DNA from: Sorex araneus
Lineage: Eukaryota; Chordata; Mammalia; Eulipotyphla; Soricidae
Reading direction: 5' to 3'
Assembly: GCF_027595985.1 (NCBI RefSeq)
Contig: NC_073303.1
Location: 370,028,386 to 370,092,385, forward strand
Length of the DNA stretch: 64,000 bases
How positions within the stretch are numbered: the stretch's first letter is position 1; each line of letters opens with the position of its first letter. Positions 55,425 through 64,000 of the stretch are shown here, one piece after another. A model generated the notes under the pieces. It was not told where the DNA came from. It did not search any database and saw only the letters and a list, made by a program, of their open reading frames with translations. The position numbers and the translations under genes are program-made.

Positions 55425-56860
55425 ATATGGAAGGTTCTCTGGGGAAACAGAACGGAAACACCGGACACCACCTGCCTGTCAGCCCCCAACACTGCCTTCC
55501 TCTGGGCCCCCCAAATGCAGGATCTTTCCCCAATCCGAGTTCTGGAAAGCCAGAATTTGTTCTGTGCTTGTTGCTGGGTTGCAGACTTGACCTTTGGTCT
55601 TTCCTTGAGGTTATTTTCTCTGCCATCACCCGGAACCTTGGAGGAAGGTGAGGACGAGGATGACTCGACTGCCCACCTTTTCCAGTTTCTTTTCCAGTTC
55701 AGCACTGCCTCCACACCGCAGTGTGAATGGCAGAACCGTCAAGGGAGCATCACCCATTCATTGGCAGGGACAGTAAACATTCTGGGAAGAGGACGAGGGC
55801 AGTGTCGGCGTGTGACGCGTAGGGACAGGCTCCCTCGTCCTCTCTGGATCCCAGGCTCTGCACATTGTTTCAGGTCAAGACCTCCTGGTGCTTTTCTACA
55901 TTATCCAACGTCCGTGCTTCCCCCTCAGGCTCCTCCTCAGTTTTTCCCTGAGGTGGGGCGAACTAGAACTTGTTGCTTCATCCTTGATTGCTGTTTACTC
56001 CTTCAAATGTGCACACTTTAGCACATTACAAGATCATTAATGTCAGGTGGAGTCCTGGAGCTGAGGCAACGAGGGGAGGAAGGTCTATGCTCGTCTCGGT
56101 GGCTGCTCTTCCCCACAGATGCATGCCAGCTGCAGATGTGTCCTTCATCGGTCCAGCTCAGTTGCATTCTCGTGCTGTTGAACCTATTCCCTTTTAAAAT
56201 GTTCTGTTTTTCTCCATAAAAACAACATGTGATTTATGCCCACACCTGCAAGCCCTTTTACCAGTGTATTCTACCTACTTAATATTTAATTTTTCCATAT
56301 ACTGTTTCCCTTCCAAATCTGTTCTTCAAAGCCTGCACTAATGTCTGAGCTAGAAACAAAAAAAATCTAGAAACAATCAAATCCCTCAGCACGGGGCTGA
56401 CAAAGATTTATCCAGAGGTTCTGAATAGATGGTCTCAGGTCCAAGTTTAAATAAATGGGAAAAGATAAATAAGAAAGTGTTTCATAATACTATAGACAGT
56501 AAGATGTGATTTCATAAAATGACTTATGACAAGAACCAGAAGGGGACTTAGAAAATTTGCAAACATGTTAAATAGAATTTTCCAAGGCCTGGGTTCTATA
56601 GAACTGAAGTGGAAATTCATGAAGATACACTGGAATAAGTTGTGAAAGAACTGAGTAAATGTAAGATTGATGAAGAATTAAAAATTATAGCAGAATTTTA
56701 ACTTATTTTATGATTTTTATTTTTATGGAGGGAGAGGGAGTGCAGGGATCAATCTCAGAGCTCACACATACAGTGCCTGTCCCCTGTCACTTGCACAGTC
56801 TTCACAGTCTCAAAATGAATTTGAGAGAAAATAAAGAAGCAAAACAGATGCACAAGAAAG
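55425..56860. other. Unique-looking intergenic sequence with an open frame
   Basis: A + strand frame at 55389-56021 (210 codons) begins within a SINE and encodes nothing I recognise. It is listed as a chance ORF in GC-richer DNA. The rest is AT-rich without features. Confidence 0.35.
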
Positions 56861-56869
56861 TTTAATTAG

Positions 56870-57039
56870 GGGGCTGGAGTGATAGCACAGTGGGTAGAGT
56901 GTTTGTCTTGCACACGGCTGACCCAGGTTCAATCCCCAGCATCACATATGGTACCCCGAGCACCGCCAGGAATGATTCCTGAGTGCGAAGCCAGGAGTAA
57001 CCCCTGTGCATCGCTGGGTCTGACCCCACCTCCCAAAAT
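56870..57039 (+). mobile_element. SINE family A
   Basis: Full-length head and body with a non-standard 3' end (TGACCCCACCTCCCAAAAT in place of the usual A-tail). Target duplication GTTTAATTAG at 56860-56869 and 57040-57049. Confidence 0.92.
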
Positions 57040-57305
57040 GTTTAATTAGTGATGACTAGATTATGCTTGTCTATTAGTATGTATATGACATAATAAGAGA
57101 GAAATTGGGAGATATATAAAGAAAAAGCTGGAAAGTAAATCCAGGAATTGTTATTGTTTTTGGAGAAGGCTGTTGAAAGCTTGGCATGAAATTAATAAAG
57201 AATTGATAAAGAAATTTTTCTTAACCTGGATGAACACCTGATTATACTGATGTTAAAAAAAAGGTAAGCAAAAATAGACATGCTAAAATTAAATGTTAAA
57301 ACATG

Positions 57306-57405
57306 AGGGGCTAGGGACTGAGCTTAGTAGCAGAGCTCACGACTTGCATTCATAAGGTCCTAGTTTGATACCTGGGACCAATAACAATAAACAAACAGAC
57401 AAACC
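57306..57405 (+). mobile_element. Old SINE head fragment
   Basis: GGGGCTAGGGACTGAGCTTAG, CACGACTTGCATTC, and a TAGTTTGATACCTGGGACC B-box remnant followed by an A-rich stretch. Confidence 0.55.
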
Positions 57406-57544
57406 AAGTAACCCAAAATAACCACATTAATTCTCCATCCTTCCCTTTCCCTAGTCCTTTTCAACTACGTCCGACCCCCCCACCCAACCAAAGGAAAAAA
57501 AAAATCAGATGAGCTCAGATATTTGGTTGCATTAAATTTCCAAG

Positions 57545-57665
57545 GAAAAAAAGCCAGAGATGGCTCAGTGGTAGAACATCGATCTTCCTTGCAGGCTTGA
57601 GGCCCTGAGTTATACCCCCAGTATCACCTCAGATGCTGTGTATGACCCAGCTGGCAATGCTTTTG
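57545..57665 (+). mobile_element. Old SINE-like tRNA-derived fragment
   Basis: AGATGGCTCAGTGGTAGAAC, CTTCCTTGCAGGCTTGAGGCCCTGAGTTATACCCCCAG. The head is recognisable, the rest decayed. Confidence 0.5.
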
Positions 57666-57785
57666 TGTATGCCAAGTATAACAACAAAGTATGTGTGAGA
57701 ATCACAACCAACTGTGCAACTTCTTGTCATCACAATGGAAATAACTAAGGGAGAAGGAAAGGATGACATTAAAAACATATAAACA

Positions 57786-57955
57786 GAGCATTGAAGCAAT
57801 AGTATAGTGTCTAGGATGTTGACCTTGTACTCTGCCTCTTTGGGCTGGATTTAAAGCACCCCATACTGTCACCTGTGTCTACCAGGAGTGATCCTGTGCA
57901 GAGCCATGAGTTACCCCTGAGCATCGCTGGGCATAGTCCCCAAGCTAAAAATAAG
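57786..57955 (+). mobile_element. Old SINE family A copy
   Basis: GAAGCAATAGTATAGTGTCTAGG, CACCCCATACTGTCACC, TGAGTTACCCCTGAGCATCGCTGGGC and an A-rich end. Confidence 0.75.
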
Positions 57956-58359
57956 TACATGCATAATAAATTTCTGAGGATGATAAAAATATATATAAGT
58001 AAATAATGTCATACTCAAGAATTCTTATTTCAAAAGAAAGAATTGCTGAGAATTTCCACGAGCTGATATCAAGATCCAGGAATCTCAAAAGTGTTTCTTT
58101 TTCCTTTCCTTTTTATTTAGGCTCCATGACTTACAATAATGGTTCAGTAGTAAAATGTTAGTACATCATATTTGTCACCAGGGGCAAGAATCTATTCAAG
58201 GCTGCCTCTTCTCTTCCCCAGTACCCTCCCGCATGGCAAACTCAGTTCTGTAGACCCCACTCTAGCCGTGGTAATCGTTGGCCTTTGCTTCTTTTGTTTA
58301 TTTCTTGACTACATTCCTTTATACTCCGAATATGCTGTGGTTCTATAAGAGAATGTTGA

Positions 58360-58450
58360 GGGGCTCAAGAGATAGTAGGGTGGGCAAGGATCCTGGCTTT
58401 GATCCTCCAGGAGTAAGCCCACAAACAACCAGACAAAAAAGAAGAAGAAA
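58360..58450 (+). mobile_element. Internally deleted SINE family A
   Basis: GGGGCTCAAGAGATAGTAGGGTGGGC jumps to TTTGATCCTCCAGGAGTAAGC. Only about 90 bases remain. Confidence 0.6.
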
Positions 58451-58771
58451 CTTGACCCACACACTATAGCATACATAAAACTTAATTAAAACAGGTTAAA
58501 GGGCTCTCCATTAACCCAAAGTTATAAAATACATCAAGGAACTTTCCATGATACAGACTTCAGTGGCATTTTTAGGGATTTGATGCCATTGGTTAAGAAA
58601 AGAACAGTAAAAATAAATAAATGAGACTACATCAAACCATCAAATTTCTGCACGGTGAAAGAAATGAAGGCTCCATTAGGTACCCTACCGGATGGAATGA
58701 ACTATTCATACCCCATATCTGACAAAGGGAAAATATTCGGGGTATACAAAGCACTGAAAAAACTCAACAAT

Positions 58772-58801
58772 CACAACAACAACAACAACAACAACAACAA
58801 A
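58772..58801. repeat. (AAC)n microsatellite
   Basis: About nine AAC units inside the L1 remnant. Confidence 0.92.
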
Positions 58802-58920
58802 ACTGGGGAGAGGAAATGCACAGATGCATCCTCAGAGATTGCATAAGGATGCCAATAGGTATGTAAAAAAGTGTTCATCATTGTTATAAAGCATGGAATC
58901 AAAATAAAAATGACAATGAG

Positions 58921-59100
58921 GGGCTGGAATGATAGCACAGTGGGTAGGGCGTTTTTCTTGCACGCGGCCGACCCAGGTTTGAATCCCAGCATCCCATACG
59001 GTCCCCCGAGCACCACCAGGAGTAATTCCTGAGTGCATGAGCCAGGAGTGACCCCTGAGCATTGCCGGGTGTGACCCAAAAAGCAAAAAATAAAAATTAA
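58921..59100 (+). mobile_element. SINE family A nested in the L1 ORF2 remnant
   Basis: Full-length, lightly diverged copy (GGGCTGGAATGATAGCACAG head; GGTGTGACCCAAAAAGC end). AAAAATGACA-like sequence lies on both sides. Confidence 0.92.
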
Positions 59101-59679
59101 AAAAAAAATGACACCAGTGAGAATGGCACTGGAAACAACCAGGACTAGCTAGGACTACAGATAGGCAGTAGGGAAGGATCCACATTCACTGCAGGTGAAA
59201 ATGTCATGGTTACTAATCCAAGAATTAAAATAGAACTTCCATATGACCACTTGTTGGAATGCTTTATGCTCTTGTACTAACTGCATTAATTCAGAAAGAT
59301 ACACGCACAGCTGTGCTTGCCACAGCACTATTTACAAGAGCCAAGAGCTGGACACAACTAAAACACCCATCCACAGATGTGTGTATAAAGAAGTCGTGGT
59401 ATGTAAACAGAATTACTTATATTCAGCTATAAGAAAAGATGAAATCTTGCCCTTGGCAACAACTTGGATGGAGCTAGAGGGTGTGTGTTTAGTAAATTAA
59501 GTCAAAGGGAGAAGGACTTTTGCCGGTGATTCACTCAGACGTAGTAGATGAAGAATCCAAGCAAGGATGATTAGGCAATGAAAACAACACCCCCTCCCCC
59601 TGATTTCCAACAGAATACAAGTTACAAAGGAGAGTAGTGGGGACTCCAGCGAAAATTTAGGAATAGAGATGTGCTTTTA

Positions 59680-59737
59680 TGTGTGTGTCTGTGTGTGTGT
59701 GTGTGTGTGCGTGCGCGCGTGCGCGCGTGCGTGCGTA
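59680..59737. repeat. (GT)n / (GCGT)n alternating purine-pyrimidine tract
   Basis: GT repeats followed by GTGCGTGCGCGCGTGCGCGC-type sequence, about 58 bases of nearly strict purine-pyrimidine alternation. Confidence 0.93.
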
Positions 59738-59839
59738 CAGGCACGCACTTTGGAAGTTGTGGTGGAGGTGATGGTGATGACCTAAGAAACAAACAGTAAC
59801 ATTTTATAAACCATGTTGTTATCTCAATTTTTTTAAAAA

Positions 59840-61228
59840 ATGGTCGTTTATATGAAAAGAATCAAGATCTTAACAGTCTGGGAACAAAAAGGTCCATACA
59901 CCGATTTGCTCTTGCAGAGGGTTGTCTTTGGAGTAAGTTTCTAAGAGAGTCACTGTTGGATCAAAGAGCAAATGTATGTGTGTGTTTCAAAAGCTAAGTT
60001 AATGTCTTAAGGGACAGAACGTAGTCCCCACCTTAGAAATGCATTTTTGGGTACTTGCTTTCTTACAAGCACGTCAACAGGATGTTGTAAAGCTTTTGGG
60101 TGTGTGCCAAACTGCTAGATATCATGTGGTATATTAGCATAGATTTAATTTGAATCTCTAATGCTTTGAGTGAATGGATGTGAGCCTGCTGTCAACTAAG
60201 TATTTTGGATTTCTATTCCTCTCTAACATCTGTCCATGGCTTTTTGGAACTGGATTCATGTAATTTTTTTCTTGATGTGCAAGAGCTTTTAGGTGCTAGG
60301 AAGTTTTAGACTATTAGACTTAGAAAACCTTAGATTTACACATTTTTCCATATTTTACCTTGTTTGGTCTGTCTGTTTTCCATCTGTCTAGTTGCTGCCC
60401 ATTTATCCCAGACTCTCTGTCCCCAATCCGACTAGTTTGTCCCTTGCCAGAGAAGCTTTGTTGTTGGGGTTTCTGGTCATGGTTCATGGAGATTAGTTCA
60501 AATTTTGACGAAGATGATATGATCATGGTTGGAGAGAAAGCCAACTTCTCCCAGTTTTCTCACCATGACCCTGTGCCTCTGAAATGCAGAGAGATTTGGG
60601 GTTGAAAATGACAATTAACTGAGGGAGGCAATGTTTGTTTGAGCAACCTATCGGTACTGTTACATCAACCTTTCAAAGGAAACAATACTTTTTTGCTATA
60701 ACTGTTGAGTTATGTGCACAAGCATGGAAATTGGTGGCTTCCATTTTACTGAAGAACAGTTTCCACCAGAATTAATGTTAGTAAAGACAGACCAAAGTGT
60801 TATTCAGAGATGTTATAATTATCACTCTGGAAAACACAAGTGAACTGACAATTATCCAAATAAGAAAGGACATCAAGATGAGATATTTAAAATAAAAGTT
60901 TCTGAAATCCCAGTAGTAACTACTTTAAGTTTAATTTAAGTCATAGTGCTTAATTTTCTGTATTATTTATAATAAGATAATGCATTTTATTATAAAATGT
61001 ATCTTCCCAATAGAATGTGAATTTAATGAGAGAAGTATTCTCTTTTTATCTTATTAATTGGCATACTTTGGTACCTATGTCAGTATCTAACAGAGAAGAT
61101 GATCAAATAATATTTATTCAATGCAAATTAATAAATGGAAAAGTCAAAGGCCTTATCCATAAGAATATCAAAACTATAATATATGTAAGTAAATCTGAAA
61201 AGAATTTTTTGATGACTAGTACAAATGT
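59840..61228. other. AT-rich unique intergenic sequence
   Basis: No gene or clear repeat is recognised. Confidence 0.4.
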
Positions 61229-61246
61229 AGAACTAATAAAATTTTT

Positions 61247-61416
61247 TTTTTTTTGCTTTTTGGGTCACACCCGGCAATGCACAGGTGTTACTCCTGGCTC
61301 TGCACTCAGGAATTACCCCTGGCAGTGCTCAGGGACCATATGGGATGCTGGGGATCGAACCCGGGTCGGCCGCGTGCAAGGCAAACGCCCTCCCTACTGT
61401 GCTATCGCTCCAGCCC
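61247..61416 (-). mobile_element. Young SINE family A copy
   Basis: Antisense, close to consensus (GGGGATCGAACCCGGGTCGG, ATCGCTCCAGCCC). A perfect 18-base duplication, AGAACTAATAAAATTTTT, lies at 61229-61246 and 61417-61434. Confidence 0.95.
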
Positions 61417-61599
61417 AGAACTAATAAAATTTTTAAAAAGAAGTTAATGACTAAAAATTATAAACAGTAATGTAACAACCAACAGTCAAGTAGTTACATA
61501 TATTCACTTATATATGTAATATAAGACTATCATAATCCCAAGTATACTTTGATTTCACTTCAAGTAATTAATTTCATCATCCTTTTAAAGATAGTATTA

Positions 61600-62580
61600 G
61601 TAGTCTAATTTGCAGCACTGTTTGCTTGTGAACTTTATACAAGAGGATCTGTGCAATCTCCTCTTGTATTTGGCTCCATTTTTTCAATATTGCTTGCTAA
61701 TCACATCTATTTTGTTGCCTATGACTTCAGTTTATTTATTGTCATTGCTGTATAGTATTTCAGTATTTCAGTGAGTAACTATCTCATAATTAATTTCTAT
61801 GTTTGTTATATGTGCCTGTTCATGTCCATGAGGACACATGCCTCAAGTGAAATTGCTGGATAATAAATTAGAATTTAATAATGTTTTATTATCAACAAGA
61901 TAATTCAACTTTTATTTAATCTAATTTATCAATAGTCACATAATTTATTAATACTAATGTTCTTAATATATTAATTTGCTCTTAAATTCACCTTGAAATG
62001 ATATTTTGTACAAAGTATGAGGAAGTAGTTAAGATTTATTTTTCTCCATAAGGCTATCCAATTTCCTTAGCATAATTTATGAAAACACCACTCTTTTCCA
62101 ATGGCTCTGCAGTTAGACTTAAAAAAATAAAAACTCGGTGTGCCCATATTCATAGATACTTCTTAAATCCTTTGTTCTACCCTGTCCTGTGCCAAAACCA
62201 CACTTGATTTATTGAAAAGCCTTTTTATCTGATAGAGCAAGCCTTATTTTCCCCTCCTTCTTCATGAAGGCTTTAGCTATTCTTGGTCCTCTACTATTTC
62301 AAATTCAGAATCTGTCGGTCAGCATTTTTGAAAAATAAAAACTCTTGGAATTTAAACTAAGATTTCAGTGACTAATTGGGAGAGGAATGCCAGTTTTACA
62401 TAGAGGAGTCTTCCAAGCAATAAATATAATATATCCCTATATTTATCTCAGCCTTAATTTCTCTGCATTATGTTTGACATTTTCCACAGCTGTCATTTTT
62501 ACCAGAGAGTTGATGATTTTATACTCTTTGAAATCACATAATAACAAATTTTGCCTTCCAACTATATCATGATAACATGT
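61600..62580 (-). mobile_element. Ancient antisense L1 ORF2 region
   Basis: GTATAGTATTTCAGTATTTCAG, CTCAAGTGAAATTGCTGG, and AGGCTTTAGCTATTCTTGGTCC...TTTCAAATTCAGAATCTG follow the order of an old antisense mammalian L1. Heavily decayed; boundaries approximate. Confidence 0.6.
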
Positions 62581-62584
62581 AAAA

Positions 62585-64000
62585 ATAGTTAATTTTCAAT
62601 ATAGTGATCTTGCATTCACTATATTATAAAATTACCTTTATTTTCTGTTTTTGTTTTGAAATTTTGATTAATGAATTAATTGCCCAATTCCACTTGCTAG
62701 AAACTGCCTCAAATTTGAATGAAAACAGCCGTAGAGGACATATCCTTTTGGATTTGATCACAAGGAGAAAACTGGTTATCAGTTTTTTCGCTATTTCTGT
62801 CTATTCTGCCAAGGGGTATGTAAGATGATCATGCTTCTTGCTCAAGAGGCACAAATAAAACCTTTTCTCAGTTTTCATCTGCAAGACGAAATTTTTGATT
62901 CTAGGTTTTGATTCAGAGGAGTCCCAATTTAAAACCCCAGAGAATTTTTTTTAACGTGGTCTTGATAAATAACTGAAAGTCAACATTTATCTAGTAGAGA
63001 ATAGATACAAGAAATGCCAATGAAAATTTGGAAAGCAAAAGCAACCAGAGATCTTGGCCTAAATGTTCCTGCACGCTTGTCTTCTGTCAACTTCCCTGGG
63101 GAGGGCAAAGGCATGTTTTGTAAAATCACGAGGAGAGGAGTGTTGCTTTGAGGGACAAAGGAAAAGCCGAGGGAGACACGTTCCCTCTCCTCTGGCCTCA
63201 GTTCGAGATGAGTGTTTCCTTCTGTGGGGGAAGCTGGAGGTCACATTGCACCAGAAAGTAATTTCTGTTTTAATGCCAGGGGCCATGCTGACTATTTAAG
63301 CCTTTATGCTCGTGAGTCACGGTCAGGTGTGCCAGACGGGGGGTGGGGTGCAGTGTTGCTTCTGCTGCTGGGGTAGGTGCTCCCATTTAGCTGAGTCTTT
63401 TATAGAGAGAAGGGCAGTGATGAGTGATCAGCCCAAATAATAACTGGTTTAATAGATGTCCGGCTGGGATGGGATTCTGACTGAGAAGCATCCATTACAA
63501 CATAATGGGCTTGGGGAAGAACAAGGTTACAAGCTGGTAGTAGTGTCTGACTTGCGGAGGTTGTGCTGTCATGTGGGATGGCGTCGGGGGGGACCCATTA
63601 GTGTTCTGGCTCAGGGCATCATTATTATTCTCCCCTTAACTCATAAGCACTTGAGCCATTTTTATAGTTTCTAATCACCGACACACATTTTCTGTCTTTA
63701 GGACAGTTTTCATGCTAGAAATAAGAGACAGAAGAAGGATATGGGAAGGGTCCAATGGTTGGAGGTTGTGATGAATTTGCTCTACAGAGAAAACATCATG
63801 AGGACCCGTGACCAGAACGAAGACTTTAAAGGCAAGATCTGTCCTTGGTGGTGATCACTGTCAGCACATGATTGTGTGGGTGGGTTTCTCGAGGAGAGGA
63901 GGTCAGGACCCAGGGCATGGACACCCCACTCTATGACTGAAGTGGTTCCGAGAGGTGGAAGAAGGAAGACTCTGTACCAGGAATAGACGAAGAAAGTTGT
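62585..64000. other. Unique intergenic sequence to window end
   Basis: No gene, exon or repeat is recognised. I looked for serpin N-terminal exon text of a downstream SERPINB13-like gene and found none. Confidence 0.4.

Larger units (their letters stand above)
58500..59680 (+). mobile_element. Old sense-oriented L1 ORF2 remnant interrupted by a SINE
   Basis: ORF2-like text: GACTACATCAAACCATCAAATTTCTGCACGG, CCATATCTGACAAAGGG, GGGGTATACAAAGCACTG, then after the SINE ATTTACAAGAGCCAAGAGCTGG and ACAACTTGGATGGAGCTAGAGG. The reading frame is broken by stops and indels. Confidence 0.82.

Noticed and set aside
55389..56021. 210-codon ORF, one of the longest in the window
   Set aside because: It starts inside a SINE remnant, has no recognisable domain, and the overlapping opposite frame is also open, as expected in GC-richer chance sequence.
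62585..64000. Possible start of a downstream SERPINB13-like gene
   Set aside because: No ATG exon resembling a clade B serpin N-terminus (helix A, NIFFSP motif) was seen on either strand.

Overview
This is mammalian nuclear DNA. It is intron-rich, mostly non-coding and saturated with retroposons. The commonest repeat is a tRNA-derived SINE with an A box, a B box, a 'GGTCCCCTGAGCACC' body and an A-rich tail. That SINE, and a second one sharing its head, match what I remember of shrew (Soricidae, probably Sorex) sequence. The species call rests on memory of those repeats and was not checked by search.

One protein-coding gene is clearly present. Seven coding exons on the + strand (39043-50648) splice with GT-AG junctions and compatible phases into an intact 424-residue clade B (ov-) serpin, recognised as SERPINB12. 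It has no signal peptide and an extended, low-complexity CD loop. Its inhibitory-type reactive-centre hinge is intact, and Lys-Ser is the predicted P1-P1' pair. A promoter-like block at about 30560-30723 (CCAAT box, G-rich box, strong donor and no ATG before the splice site) could be its non-coding first exon, but this is inference. In mammals SERPINB12 lies between SERPINB5 and SERPINB13. I found no exon of either neighbour here, so the roughly 39 kb upstream and 13 kb downstream are read as intergenic.

The layout is as follows. 1-30 kb is intergenic, with SINEs, 5'-truncated L1 copies (one clean insertion at 736-1893 with a 15-bp target duplication) and older antisense L1 at 17.4-19.3 and 24.1-25.5 kb. 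30.5-39 kb holds the putative promoter and first intron, with an ancient LTR-like repeat at 37.85-38.22 kb. 39-50.65 kb is the SERPINB12 coding region, whose introns hold several L1 tails, SINEs and microsatellites. 50.65-53.6 kb is 3' flank with candidate polyA signals. 53.68-54.27 kb is an endogenous-retrovirus LTR on the - strand with its polypurine tract, followed by about 1 kb of internal or second-LTR-like sequence. 55.4-64 kb is intergenic, with decayed SINEs, an L1 ORF2 remnant at 58.5-59.7 kb and an ancient antisense L1 at 61.6-62.6 kb.

I see no wholly new gene system. The observations most worth following up are the lineage-specific serpin reactive loop and CD loop, the competing splice donors at exon 47423-47565, the candidate distal promoter, the SINE family without an A-rich tail, and several datable nested insertions.
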